Notes: generated by a model from the sequence alone, not told the origin. Counted from the first letter of the stretch, positions 48,311-61,353 are shown. The stretch is 64,000 bases of DNA from Apostichopus japonicus (GCF_037975245.1 NC_092577.1:8779013-8843012); one strand, 5' to 3'. Made by a program: numbers and translations.

Positions 48311-49439
48311 TACTATACGATCCTCACAATCATATCACTGACTCAACTTTCACTCGTCCAACTGTACGAAAATGGAGAATCATTTATAATCGCTCGGAAG
48401 CAATTTGTCTGGCGTGCACGATCTGTGGTATTCCTTATTTTTATTTTATGTTACATTTTGCTTGGGTTGTGAACGTTGCACCAATGTCAAATATACTCTA
48501 TTCATCGTTGAGATAACAATGGCTATGTATCGTCACCACGGAAATATGTTTCGACCAAAATGGAATATATTATATTCGTCGCACTAGTGTACATTATTTT
48601 GGACTGTACCATTCGATAATAGGTAAGCATAGGTTAGGGATTTCAGTCGTTTCCTCAAACGGATTTAAATCATGGTTTGTACGGTATAAAGATATATATT
48701 GCCTCTGTATGTATTTTTGCGTTAAAACCCTAGCTGATTGAAACAATATTATTTTATATTGCAGTGTAAATGGTACGAAAATATAAAATAAATCGTTTCA
48801 GTTGTCTCCGATTCTCAAAATCCGATACCAAAAGGTAAAAAGAAAGAAAAAGGAAAAAAGAAAAGAAAAAGAAGTTGCTATTACTCTTACAATAGCAATT
48901 ATCCTTAATTTCTCTTAGCTGTTGGCGGCTTTGCTCCTCACGAGCATTACTCTAGCCTAACTTAAAACTACCTTTATCTGGCTGAGTAATACCTTGTGAC
49001 ATATTTGAAGGTCACATAATTTTACATGAAACTTTGGAAGGTACTAGCATAGTTTATACAATATGTAGTTACTTTGCTAAAAGGACGAGGGGAAGGGGTG
49101 GGGCTTTAAGACCGAGTTACTAGAAAATGTGTATAGCAACCTTCAGAATTGACAAAACCTTGGATGTTTTCTTCCACAGGCTAAGAAGTTTGGGATCATG
49201 GGGAAGTTATACCAGACCTTTTGGAAAAATAAACCAAGTCAGAATATGGACATACAAACCAAATGAACATCACCAAACTGATACACCCTCAGCCCTGATT
49301 TCCATACATTGGGATTGTTAACCCATAAGGTTGCTTGACAAGAAAGGAGAAGTCACTTGCTGTTCCAAAACGGAAGTTGCAAGCCACTCAAAGCATCCAT
49401 ACCATATCAAACGTTTGATTAATCCATGATATCGTGTCT
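48311..49439. other. No gene seen
   Basis: AT-rich sequence with an AG-rich tract at 48836-48872. The frame at 49127-49321 may be a piece of the decayed LINE that follows, but shows no motif. Confidence 0.4.
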
Positions 49440-50450
49440 CATTAAGTTTGTAAGGAAAGAATTATAACAAAGGCGGGGTCTCTTCAAGTGCGTTTAATAC
49501 TGTCTTGCCAAATCAATTAATGAAGGATCTTCAAAGTTATGAAAGTATCCAAGTAACATGTCTTTTTATTGGCTGACACAATTTTTTCAAGGATGGTCCA
49601 GACAAGGAAAGTTGGACAAAGGGTTATCGGAAATATCGGAAATAAAGGTTGGTGTGCCTTGGGGGTAGGGGTCCATTATTTGCAATTCTATTTACTATAT
49701 ATACTCATGAAATTAGGTTAACCTCACACATTTCTGTTACAAAATATGCCGATGATACTGCTGTATCATGCACAAGTCCTAAGAGCGCTGTTGAAACTGA
49801 CCAATGAAATTTTCAGTGTTCTGTAAATGACATAGTTCCAACATGTGACCGCAAGACTTTATTGTGTAACCTCTATAATAAAATGAAATTTGTTTTCGAA
49901 AATAAAACCATAAAAAAATGAAAGTCTCATTCTATCAAGATCGCAACGTATTATTATTGAGGGAGCTGAGGTGGCTAGAACCTCCAAAACTGAGTACTGG
50001 GAGTATACATCGACGACAGTTTGACCTTTTCTTGCAAAGCATCAAGGTATTAAAAGAAGTATATTACAAAGTATCTAGTGTGGCTTACGTTGTGTCTTTC
50101 TTTAACGAAAATGCTAAGGAAAATGTTTTCAATACTGTTATTCAACCTGGCACATGTGATCTATACAGTGCCTGTTTGGTACTATTTTATATTGCAAAAA
50201 AGCAAAGAAAGAAGAATGAAGTTTCTTAATTACATATCGGCTATATTTAATTTAGATTGCCATATACTTTTAGAAAAAGTAAATGCTGCTGCAAGACCTG
50301 AGTTTACAAGAATTGCTAATAGGATTTACAGTGATCAGAAGCACCCTTTGTATACTGTACTAAAAAGTCTTCTGCACAAATCGAGCAGAAATATAAGGAA
50401 TCCCCACAAAATACCGAACGTAAGTTTACAGAAACTCATTTATTTACCGT
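49440..50450 (+). pseudogene. Decayed non-LTR retrotransposon reverse transcriptase (L2/CR1/Rex-like LINE)
   Basis: Broken frames on the plus strand spell the usual order of LINE reverse transcriptase pieces. SSAFNTVLPNQLMKDLQSY comes first, then GVPWG (for GVPQGS), LFTIYTHEI, and KYADDTAVSCTSPKS with the catalytic YADD near 49745. After these come a thumb-region fragment (SVNDIVPTCDRKTLL) and a terminal ANRIYSDQKHPLYTVLKS followed by IRNPHKIPNVSLQK, the HPLY...R.P tail typical of these elements. Stops and frameshifts are frequent. The 5' part, endonuclease included, is absent. It does not belong to either neighbouring gene. Confidence 0.75.
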
Positions 50451-50639
50451 GCTGCTTTATACATTCCATTCAAGCACTTGAAATGTTTGTTGTAGTCTTG
50501 TTTGTTATATCGTTTTATGTATTTACTTTTGTATGTGTAGATGTATTTTATATGATATCCTATCATCTTGACTTTTTCTCCCCTTTTATATTAGTTATTC
50601 TTGGACTGTTCGGTATCCTATCATCTTAAAAAAAACAAA

Positions 50640-53180
50640 ATTATATTAGTTATTCTTCTTGTTGAGGTATTATATGACTCCTCTCTATAAATTTTATATG
50701 CATAGTGGAAGGAAATAAAAAGGAGGAACAGCATACTATAGTACAACTTGGAAACACTTGAACAATGGCACAGTTGTTTCCTTCTTTAAATCTGAGGATT
50801 CACACGAGGTTGGGTTGGATATTATGAATATGCCTTGGAGCGTATGAAAAAATTCACATTCGTTTAAGGGGATATTATAGTGAAAAAAAGCTTCCCAAAC
50901 TTTTGAAGGATACTAAGAAACTACTGTCAAAGACAATTCACGTAATACACTAACTTGAAAAATGAAGAATTGCACACACTTTTCCGTAGTCTGTGTGCTT
51001 CATAAGAGTTCCGACTTAACAGATTACGCCACTGGAACTATTATTGTTGCAAATGCATGTGTAAACATTTCATCATATCCCTTGTCTATGTTATACATTG
51101 TAGAAAATGGTGGGGGTCCTTTTAAAATAAATAGGACCAATATGCCACCCTTTCAGCAGCCGGCTCTCCTTGCCCTCCCTACCTCAACATCCATCTATCC
51201 GATACCATCCATTTTACCCAAGAAAAACATAATGAAACACTTATATCCGCCCATAACCCATGCAAAATCCTTGTCTATGTTGTACATTGCATCAAATTTT
51301 GGGCGTTCTTTTTAAAAATGAATAAGACCAATATACCACCCCTTTCAACAGCCGGCTCTCCTTGCCCTCTTTACCACCTCCCCTCATCATATCCGACCCC
51401 ATTCATGCACTCAAAGAAAAAATACTAAAACACGTATGTTGATACCTGCGTATAACCCATGCAAATTCTATTTTGTTCTATTTTGAACATTCGTCACTAC
51501 GCCAGAACGAGGACGAAGTGCTTGGGTTGTGCATTAGTGAGCTTGATCACTCCCGACTTTGCAATTTCCCAAGATCAAGCCCCGAAAAATCTCAAGATAT
51601 CCTAAGGACACTGTACTGTATGCCTTGCTTCTACCTCCCCCTCCAATCCCCCTCATCTCCTTCCCCTCTTCTCTCTTCCCCTTCCCTAAATGATGTGGAA
51701 ATTTGATGAGTTTTACAACACACGCAAGCATAGTCGTATAAATTGGAGTTGACATGATGTAATGATAGCATCACTTTGCAGTCTGGGGGCCTCGGGAGAA
51801 GTATGGAGGGGCTATAAAAAAATATGGGATATGTGTCAGCGAAAAGAGGGGGCCCGGCATTGTCCTCGGGACCGAACCTGGCATTCGACGCTCCTACAGT
51901 GCAGTGCGCAAGGGGTGGAGGAGGTCACGTGGGCCATTGCCCTATCTCGGATCGTCAGTCAGGGGATGTGTGTAGGGTAGTGCATGTTGGTCGTGGTCAC
52001 ATCTCAGATCGTTAGTCATTGAGAAATGGTTCAATCAGTGGATTGTGTTAATCATCCTGTTGAGAATTGGATCCTTGATACGGTTATATCATCACCCTTA
52101 CTAGTATGGCATCATTTATAAGTAAACATTGCGTTGAGAATTACTTATATGGACCTGCTTTATAGGCTAAATATGCATTGTGCATAATTTTATGTCTAAA
52201 TTTTTATTTATATCTCCGGGGCAGGATCTCCAGACTCCTATCTCATATAGCAGCCTGTTTCAATAATCCAGCTCAGTCCCCCTTCTCTATGAGGTCCTCA
52301 TCCGCCTCTGGACCTATCACAAAAGTTCAGGCTCCAATACCTTAAACAGTAGGGAGTGATTGATACCCAGCTCCACCCCCCCTCTTCCCCTCTCCTCCCA
52401 GACCTTTGATATCCTGTGAACGCCATTGCGCTACTGGACCATATTGTCGCCTAACTGAAGCATATAAAGTTCTTTAAATGAAAAAAAGAAATGATCTTCT
52501 CAGTTTTCTAACATGATTCTATAATTTGAAAACATCTAACCCGTTCTTACAAAAGAGGCATTGTTGATGACTTAAACTATAACTGAGTTCTCCCGTTCAT
52601 TGAAATCCTGCCTCTCTGAAGTTAATCAACAAAGGAGAACTGGCCAGGACGATCGATTTGAACAGAACAAAATATTGTTTGTTTCTAGAACGGGACTATA
52701 ATCACGATCCATTGCAATCTTTATCTTACTTTTTAGAATCCCGCTCTAGCTCAATATCATTATATCTACTCTCTATTTTGTCAAATTATGTATAATTTAT
52801 TTCTTTTTTATATTTGTGTAATAAACAGTGGTTTTACGTTGTTTTAATTTTCGTAAACCAATATGTAGATTTCTTGTCAAGGCATATACAGAGTTGGCCA
52901 TCACCGCTTGTAGTTTCATCTAAACAGTTTTTGTACTTTCAAGCATATTACGCGCATAGGACAAAATACATCGGAAACTTACAATGCTTTGTATTAATAG
53001 ACGTAACTGAAAGCAATGTATTTACGTACAGCAGGAACTCTAGAAAGGCTGATATGACAGAATAAACACAGCAAGGCATAAATATCAGATATCAAATAAA
53101 GTATTTGATTGTGTAAACTATAAAACATGAACAGTTAAATCTATACACTGATTCCTACCGATATCTAGTTATCGTCCATG
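50640..53180. other. No gene seen apart from one tandem repeat
   Basis: Low-complexity C-rich and AT-rich stretches alternate. A 189-bp tandem repeat lies at 51076-51475. No exon with consistent splice sites was found. Confidence 0.4.
51076..51475. repeat. Two-unit tandem repeat of about 189 bp
   Basis: CTTGTCTATGTTATACATTG at 51080 recurs, slightly changed, at 51270. Both are followed by TTTTAAA..AATA.GACCAATAT and CAGCCGGCTCTCCTTGCCCT, and a third partial start lies at 51452. No coding meaning is evident. Confidence 0.7.
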
Positions 53181-53343
53181 GCCGTATGTTAGCACGTCAC
53201 ATGACCTACACGACGCCATCTTTTCAAGTGGATGTTCTTCATTCCTGTTTCCGTACGTTCTTTTTTCGTGGTTTTCATCTAGCATTTAAGGATTAAAGGG
53301 TCCTAGACTTAAATTCTACTCTGGATTATAAACCCAGAAACCG

Positions 53344-53355
53344 ATGGTCCTACTG
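53344..53355 (+). other. Possible 5' exon end upstream of the NLR gene
   Basis: ATGGTCCTACTG is followed by a perfect donor GTAAGT at 53356. The region 53180-53355 is locally GC- and CpG-richer (ACGTCACATGACC, CACGACGCCATC) and could be the first, mostly untranslated, exon and promoter of the NACHT gene downstream. Confidence 0.3.
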
Positions 53356-53903
53356 GTAAGTAACGTACAGGAGACAGTAATGGTGTGAAGCTATATATGT
53401 ACTGATATACTTAGTATTCTTAAACTCTACACAACTTCCTGATAAATAGGAAGAATATGAAAACAAAAGCATAAGCAGATTCAGTTTAAGAATTTAACTG
53501 ATTTTTAAGATGTTTTGTTTTATATGATAGCAATCACGTGACTGATATTTTTGCTTTATCAGGGTGAACAGAACGATGCATGGTAAAGATTATTTTACTA
53601 AAAATATTAGAAGATTAAAAATCATGTGAGATTCAAACTAATATAGCTGATAAAGGAACCGTTACAATTATTTTCCTCTGCCCGAGTCCCAGTCGTGACG
53701 TTTAAAGCAGCAGTTTAACTTAGGCTAGCAATTTTAACCTGGTAGGCTAATTCTATACACAAGAGTGTGAATTGATAACAAAGTGTCATCTTTCTCTCTA
53801 ATTTCATCAAATAAAGGTTACTGAGGGAATAACTATTAAATTTTGTTAAGCTAGTTTTAACCATACATTCTGCATCAACAGATCATCGCTTTGGAAGATA
53901 TTC

Positions 53904-53977
53904 ATGGATAATATCACTCAACGGAAAAGAAAAGTGACGACCCAAGTTCATCCCTCCAACCAGTCACGAAATTTTTT
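53904..53977 (+). CDS. Candidate N-terminal coding exon of the NLR gene
   Basis: After an acceptor (TCTGCATCAACAG) an ATG opens MDNITQRKRKVTTQVHPS and continues NQSRNF to a donor GTGAGG, ending in phase 2. That phase fits acceptor GAAGAGCAG at 54412, giving LYKLQYDAIQPIPY as the start of the next exon. The N-terminus would be short and basic, without a recognisable death or CARD fold. Confidence 0.35.
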
Positions 53978-54375
53978 GTGAGGTCATAATCGATGGAGCG
54001 CCTTACAGTGCAAGGTTTGTTGTAATTACACAGTTTTTATTAGTAACTTTAGCATTAGACAGTTTATGTTTAAGATAAACATTGATAAGGATTTAAGCCT
54101 CAGCATTGTTATTACTCTTACAGTGTATGGTCGAGAGTTCAATGTCATTTTCTTTATTGTTATCATTGTTTTTTTTCTACCTTATTAATTTGACCTAACC
54201 GATTGGAATTGTTATATGTAGCTATGAACGCATATATAAGGCGATATAAAATTGCATATTCCTCCGATTTAACGGGTATAATTTTGTTGTTCACAGCGAC
54301 TTCAAACAGATTGCCCGCCGTAATTTTTTCCAATTTATATATAAGCATTAAAACCAAATGTTGCCATTTTCTCAG

Positions 54376-55895
54376 ACAAAAAGGCCATACTCATCAGTTC
54401 TCTGAAGAGCAGGTATAAACTACAATATGACGCAATCCAGCCCATACCGTACGTCAAGGACAGACTATATTGTGTTGACAAGATATTTGTTGAGGGCGGT
54501 ACAGAGATCTACATTGTAAAAGGAGCGACGAAGGAGATAGAAGGACCATGGGTACGTGTGGACTCGTACAAAGATATCTTCACAGACCCTCGAATGAAAG
54601 CCAAACGGCGCATCATAGAAGCAGAAGCCGGGTATGGTAAGTCAACAGTGACCCTACAGCTCGCCTATGATTGGTGCAACGGTGTAAAGGAGTCCCCTTT
54701 TAAAGACGTAGAGATTCTAATTCTTCTCCGGTTGAGGCAGCTGAACAGCAAGATATCTATCTATCAAGCAATTAAGCTGTTTTTAGCACCAAACGATCCC
54801 CGAATCAAATCTTCTGATATTAAAAATATCATTGAAGGTTGCACTTCTGTTAAGGTACTCCTGGACGGGTATGATGAGTTTCCTGATAGGGACGGAGTTA
54901 CCGGAAGTGACGTAGGACGTATCATTACCAGCAATCTATTTGAAGATATTGATGTTACCCTGACAACCAGATATTGTCCGAATGATTATGACAAATCAAA
55001 CACAAAATTTGTTAGGTTAGTTGGCTTTGACGAAAAAGCACGTGACCAGTACATTCGCAAGGCTGTTACTGGGGAAGACGAAGAAAGCGTTGCTAGCATT
55101 AAGCGCGCTTTGAAGGAAAACCCGATCCTGGATGACCTATGTCAAGTGCCTCTTTTATTTGCAATGTTTTCTCATATGACCCACGAAAAGAAACATTTTC
55201 AGACATTTAAGTCAGTTACCGATTTCTTTCGCTACATGATTAAATGTTTCAATAGTCACAAGAGAAACAAGTCACTGGACAAACACGCAAAGGAACACAT
55301 GAGCGAACATGGAAGTGAACACGACGAACTGAGTAAAGTAGCATTTGAAGGTCTCTGCCGTGAAAACAAACAGTTATCATGGCGTAAGGATGGACTCTGT
55401 ACACGACTAGGTCAAGGGTTTTGTCAACATTATATTGCAGTAGGTATCTTGGTAGAGGAAGAAGTGTCTGCTGAGACAAACGAACAGGCTTCTACTACAG
55501 ACTTACAGATAAAGACTGACTTAAGGTTCTACCATCAACTATTCTGTGAATGGTTTGCGTGTTATAGACTGGTAGAAGTTGTAGCTGCTACAAGAAATGC
55601 ATCGGAACTGAAAAAGGTTCTTGATAAAGTGGATCCATTTAATCTTCAGTACCTCTATAGATTCACCTGTGGGATTAGCCCAGTAGTTGGGAAAAGAATC
55701 ATAGAATACTTGCAGATCAGGGGAGACGGTGATAAGTTTGCCATCCTCTGCATCCTGGAACAAACTGGTGAGGTAGATGGAATCAAGGACACCGTCAGGG
55801 ATCTGTGTTCAAAGACTGTTCACATCTGGAGCGACAACAGTAAGCTTCTTCAGAGATCCACCATCCAGCTCTTGGAGATTGCATCTAGATTTGAT
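54376..55895 (+). CDS. NLR-type NACHT domain exon (NOD-like innate immune receptor)
   Basis: A 1.5-kb open exon ends at donor GAT|GTAAGTATG and encodes the NTPase core of a NOD-like receptor, a cytoplasmic sensor that oligomerises on nucleotide binding. The upstream flank has the echinoderm-style lead-in (AIQPIPYVKDRLYCVDKIFV). Numbering from the GTG codon at 54558, Walker A is AEAGYGKST at 22-30, with Ala in place of the usual first Gly. Walker B is VLLDGYDEF near 100-108, and the sensor-1 arginine lies in TLTTRY near 134-139. The NPILDDLCQVPLL helix near 188-200 and FYHQLFCEWFACYRL match the winged-helix region, with Cys where QEF/QEW is common. The exon start is uncertain: the CATTTTCTCAG acceptor at 54375 is phase 1, while the acceptor at 54412 is in phase with the exon at 53904. 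No leucine-rich repeats follow within 380 bp. Confidence 0.85.
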
Positions 55896-56276
55896 GTAAG
55901 TATGATCATCATATGAAAACAGTTTTGTTACGTTAGTTTCTGCCAACTATACCAAAAGAACATGATGTTGATTGGTTAACTAAATATACAAACAAATCAA
56001 TATTACAAAACATAATTAGAAAAAAATCCACTTCATGAATGTTTACATTAAATTCAGCGATAAACAAATATAAATAAATGTATATTACATTAAACTACAC
56101 AGCCCGCCTAGAGAAAGTCACAAATTATCAATGTATTGTTTTATATCAATTACATCTTGTTCAACGATGACTGTTTTGTTATGAGATATCATTCAAACCT
56201 ATTGGAAGAATTAGCAAAGATAGTTCAAGAATTAAGTCTACTGAAACAAATGTCTCAAATAATCTAGACAGACAGC

Positions 56277-57202
56277 CAGGGCCGGATTTAGACATGTGGA
56301 GGCCCGTGGGCAACCTTCAGTGGTGGAGGCCCCCCTCCAGTGATCACCGTCCTGGGGGCGGTGTGTAAGGGGAGGGGTATTGGATTTTTTCCAATAATGA
56401 AGGGTTCTTGGATGCGAAATGGTGCAGTATTTTGTGATTTCTGAAGAATTTTCATTACGGTATGTAGGCCTGTTTGCGTCAAAAATGACTAAAGTTATCT
56501 AGAAATTGGGTTCTGGAGAAAGGGGGTGTTGTCCCATTTCCAAGAATTTGATCGGCCTGCATATGCTAATTATCCCGGAAAACCGAAAAAACTCACACCC
56601 CGGGCCTAAACTTGCTTTTAGCAGGACCGGACTAACATGATTCATGACGAACATGTTAATGCCAATTGCCAACTGCCCAGACGCGCACGGGCCTGTGTAT
56701 GTGTGTGTAGAGGGGGTGAGAAGACAGTTGTTTCATCATTGCACATGAAAAGAATCAATTAGCAATACCTGTCTGAGATCTAGAGGGAGGTGATGACAGG
56801 CGCACTGTCAGGGTGTACTGAAATGTTTCAACCAAAACCATTAACCTAGTTCTAAAGAAAATAGACGTTGAGATTGATGACTTTGGATATTAGGCCAATC
56901 ATGTTTGTCTGCCGATGTGTGATTTGCAATAACGGGAAAACAACCACTTAGCTGTTTCTACCATTCACAAATAGATACAATTAAAATTGAATATGACTTC
57001 AAGCGTATGCATGGCGTAAGCCGCGCGCAATATGATTTTGATTGATGATATTTGTCAGCCTACATTTAATTTTTTTTCTTCAAATTTCCCCTTATATATA
57101 TTTTTTTTCATGAAGTATGTGGAGGCCCCTTGTTGTGGAGGCCCGTTGTTGTGGAGGCCCGTTGGCAGCTGCCCACGTTGCCCATTGGTAAATCCGGCCC
57201 TG
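56277..57202. mobile_element. hAT-type element downstream of the NLR exon
   Basis: The ends are perfect 14-bp inverted repeats, CAGGGCCGGATTTA and TAAATCCGGCCCTG. The flanks are CAGACAGC (56269-56276) and CTGACAGC (57203-57210). GGAGGCCCGTTG repeats near both ends (56300 and 57120-57170). The AGTGATCACCGTCCTGGGGG module is near the left end. No transposase was recognised. Confidence 0.9.
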
Positions 57203-58151
57203 CTGACAGCGTTCCATCCGTTCGTAAATACACGATTCAGATCTCTAAAATATGTAAAGAAAACCAAACTGTTAATTCCAAAGGGTCAGAGGACCCCCGG
57301 TGGAAGTACAGGGTAGAGTCATATCTGTTGTAGTGCGCATGCGCTACAATATTGGGATTACTCGCCCATTCAATCAGCTACATGGCTGGCTGGTGAATAC
57401 CAGCTCAACATGCATTTTTCATAGCAATCTCAAATTCACAAATTGACTACGCAGGACCAAATCCAGACCCAGGTTTGCAAAGAACTGTGTCGGCGAACAG
57501 TTAATTATGCACATGTAGAGAAATAGATGTCCTTGAGTAGCATACTTCTTCAAAACAATACGTAATATTCTCTAATTTGGTTTCATTATTCTCGAATTAA
57601 ACAAGAAAGATAACATTTGTACGCATTTGAGTTTAAAACATCCTGCAAGCAAGTTGCAAGCAACAAATGTTAATCGTATTTATCCGCAAGGACTTGGTGT
57701 TATTATGTGATCTCGGGCACGGACATCTAGCACGTAATGACACGGCATTATTTACTACAAACTTAGTACAAAGTCATAGTTAGTTCCACAGCTAGCGGCT
57801 CCGTACGTATATTACATGTTTTGTATGATGACCAATACCTACATCGTATTCGTTATGAGTAATCGTGCATTAGGCCTTCGGTGTAAATCACTGTATGTTC
57901 GTAACATTTCGCTATCTAGGCGAGGAACATAGATATTGAAGTAGGAGTGAAGCCGCATGCAAGTGCCAAAAATGTATCAGTGGACTGTAGTTTCACAGAA
58001 ATTCTTAGGAAGCGATAGTCAAAGCAATAAAATAGGAATCTAATAACTTTACTAGTGTCGTCTGTTCAGCTGCTGTATTGTTATTCACTGGACCCTGGAT
58101 ATAGTTAGCCATATCGATAGATCCACGTGCCAGAATAACATGGGATGACGG

Positions 58152-58713
58152 CAGGGGCGGTCTTAAAATCGGCCAGAGCATTTTCCACCTAGACCTTGAC
58201 ATACTACTTCCATAGTGATCGCCGTCCTGGGGAGGGGTCTAAGGGGGAGGGGTGTCCCCCTCCTCATTGATATGCTTTTGAAGTTAAGGAATGTCTAGAT
58301 GCAAAATGTTGCTATATTTCTCATTTTTTTAGGCTACAAAAATCCTTTAAAATGACCCAGCAATATTTTTCCAGAAGCAACACTTGATTAAGCTGAGGAA
58401 AGTTAAAACGTAAACAAAAATAGACAAAAATAAATGTTTTAGACTGCATTTCTTTTATTTTTTTTAAAGCATTTTGTGACAACATGCTAGAAGAAAATGA
58501 AAAAAAAACTAAATAAAATCCATTAGCACGGACGGGTTGCCAACAACACGTTCTTTTGATACGAACTAACATGGTAATTTCATGAGCTGATTCCCACAGT
58601 TAAAATTATATTTCTACACAGCCCGTCTGTATTCTATTAAGTACTGTGAAAATGGACCGGGCCATCGGCCCACCGGGCATTACCCAAATGCCCGTGTAGC
58701 CAGCCCGCCACTG
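58152..58713. mobile_element. 562-bp hAT-type MITE with perfect target duplication
   Basis: GATGACGG is repeated exactly (58144-58151 and 58714-58721). The left end is CAGGGGCGGTCTT, the right end inverted is CAGTGGCGGGCTGG. The left arm carries AGTGATCGCCGTCCTGGGG followed by AGGGGTCTAAGGGGGAGGGG. Confidence 0.92.
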
Positions 58714-59105
58714 GATGACGGTTATGATGTCCCGGGGTTATCACTAACAATTCAATAATAGGAAAATAGGCAACTACCCACTTTGCAACATTAACACTAA
58801 ACTGATAACTGCATGCACAGACTAATGTGGAAGTATTACACAAAAGGAGGTGTGTGTGGGGGAGAGGGTGGGGAGGAGGGATGGTTGCTTTTTCACGGCA
58901 TTTTTTAGGGACAACTAGGCTATGTCACTAATTGAGTTGAGCACTAAAATAATATAAGCAAGAAAAATGTTTGCCATGTGCCTCTCAGATACCGGAAATG
59001 ACCCTTCCCAGACATTAAAAGTTGCAGAAACACTCCACTTACTCGAGTCATTATAGACGCGAGAAAATAAATTAAAAGTTCTAAAATCAAAAGTATAGTA
59101 CTTAC

Positions 59106-59120
59106 CACTCTAGTCGCCAT
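59106..59120 (-). CDS. Candidate start-codon exon end (MATRV) on the minus strand
   Basis: ATGGCGACTAGAGTG is followed by a perfect donor GTAAGTACT. A second donor-like GTAAGTC lies at about 59217. The stretch 59220-59430 is locally CpG-richer, so a leftward gene may start here. No convincing next exon was identified. Confidence 0.25.
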
Positions 59121-59918
59121 AACATGCCTCTGTTGTGCAAAGTACACCTACTCTTTCAGAAAAACAGGTATAATCAAATTCAGTTCAAAGTCGAATGCAC
59201 AATGTATATGTGAAGACTTACAAATGATCTGGCTTTTTGCCGTACACCACAAAGCGCCCTCACTTCTATCAAGGCTTCACTTCTTAAACAAACGGCGATA
59301 AACTGTGCATTCTCCCTAGTTGAATTTCTGTGACGAGGTTACAGTAACGTTAACATGTTCAATTTGACCAATCAGTGTCCAGGGTATTCTCTGTCACGTC
59401 CTGCACATGTGTTCGTCGTGATTGACAAATATTAATGGGCTTGGTTGTCCGGTTAATCTGTGATGGTTTTAGTTATAATTGTCTTCGTTTATATTGCAGT
59501 CGCATGCTAGCTAGACTACTTCTTAGAAATATAGCCCAGCATTGGTCTACGTCGAAGGAACAAACGCCGAACTGGCATATTACAGTTGTTCTAGTTATTT
59601 GTAGATTTTATCACATATGCGGACTGGATGTAACATTTACCTTCCATACACGACATTCGTGTATGTGACTTATGCTGATTGGGTGTATCGAGTATGTATC
59701 ATATGCCGTTTATATGACTAGAGTGCAAACTAATCGAAGCTTTTAGCTCTGGAATATTATTTTGTTGTTTGTTTTAGAAAAGGACAATTTATTAGGGAGA
59801 AGATATTTTTATCGTCATGGCCATTTAAAGCTGCCCTAAAAAGTTCATCGGGAAGCATTTAGAATATATTCCTCTTTTCCAGTGAGAAGAAAATTAATCT
59901 TCGTTACCCATCTTCTTA

Positions 59919-60186
59919 ACTTAGCCTGAACTGCAAACCTAATTTAGAACGTACTTTACTACCGTTGTATGACAGAGTCACTGTTTATACATCATAAGAA
60001 GTGTACCCCGTGGTATCGTATAATTGTTTCATAGTTAGTTCATGTTATCATTTTTACGATATATGACTAGATATCTTTTCAGAATGAAGATAAGATTCTT
60101 CACTTCCAATTCGTATTAATTCATCTGGTTTTAGCGATTAAAATAGGCAAGCTAGTTCTAAATTAGGTTTGCAGTGCAGGCTAAGT
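59919..60186. mobile_element. Fold-back element with 32-bp inverted repeats
   Basis: The arms 59919-59950 and 60155-60186 match in inverted orientation at 31 of 32 positions (core CTGCAAACCTAATTTAGAAC). The spacer is about 200 bp and non-coding. Homology does not clearly extend past the arms, so the boundaries are uncertain. Confidence 0.6.
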
Positions 60187-61157
60187 AAATAGCGATTACA
60201 ATAGGCAATCAGTTCCTGATTACGAAAGGTAGGTAAGATGTGAAAAAACTATATTAATATAATAAGTTTATGATAACGAAAGATAGATACGAATAGAAGG
60301 ATATTCATGTTAAGAAGGAAAAAGTACAGAACGGGAAGCCCTGTTTGAGAAGTCCCCTTTTCTCATTGATATGTAACATTTCTGATATGTAACATGTGAA
60401 AACAGGTTTCGTTTTCTCTCTGGATTATGCTGCTGAAAACATTTGTGGTTCAATAATTTATCATCTAGTTACAATGGATGACATTTTATTGATTTAAATT
60501 TTACTGTAAGTTGAAATTTGGGTTTAGTTGATCACATTGTTTTCACCAAGCCAATGATTTTTAGCTCAATTTACAAGTCTTTCGCTCAAGTAAATTGCTT
60601 TTTCTTGTAACTCAGATCACAAGTCAAGCGTAACAACGTAGCAGCTGTAAGCCTTCTGAAAACGACCAATGCTCAATAAGGCATCTTTGTCAAGTGTTGC
60701 GGTTTTTTGTTTACATTTTTTAGTGAGCTCTTGTTACAATGCTATGGAGAGAACTCTTTTCTACAAGAGCAGTCATATGCACTGGGCAGCAACCAAACGT
60801 CAGTGTAAACCAGCACTTTTACTCTCTCACAATATAAACATATAACGTTAATACAAAATCTTGAAATTAACTATTCTGTATAGAGACTAATCTTGTACCA
60901 CAATGGAGGGCAGGAGAGGTGCAGAGGAGTAGCTACGGGAGGGGAATATGACCTCAAATATTTGTCTGCCACCCTCTGAAAGAATCAAAACTGGAATGTT
61001 AGAGGTATACATTATATATGAAACATTATTGTCTAGGTTTCCTTTGTTATGTTTTTGTTGGTTTTAGCTGTACCAGGTGGCAACATCTGCTCCGACTGTC
61101 ATTACTAAGTACGCAATATAATGTGTAAGGGTATTGGCTCAGAAGGAACATTGACCA

Positions 61158-61353
61158 GAGAAAATCATGTTAAAAGATGCTTTGTCTAATTTACTCTGCT
61201 TACCTCAACTTTCGACTATTATTCCTGAAAAGAAAAAGACTTTACATGTTGCAATTGTGTGGTTTTTTATTCTGATATTTCATTTTTTTATAGAACAATT
61301 TAGACTGATGTCACAAACTTGCGACGCTATATCGAAATTGAAACGTTTATCAT
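61158..61353 (+). other. Possible LRR-like exon(s), first tandem copy
   Basis: The frame KIMLKDALSNLLCLPQLSTI then IPEK is followed by a 60-bp AT-rich stretch ending in TTTTTTTATAG, then EQFRLMSQTCDAISKLKRLS and a stop. The leucine spacing and the position downstream of a NACHT exon suggest a leucine-rich-repeat remnant of an NLR gene. The stretch before TATAG may be a mini-intron. Evidence is weak and another gene is possible. Confidence 0.3.

Noticed and set aside
58005-58202. Minus-strand frame ILARGSIDMANYIQGPVN as an exon
   Set aside because: It runs across the boundary of a hAT element, and no acceptor in frame was found.
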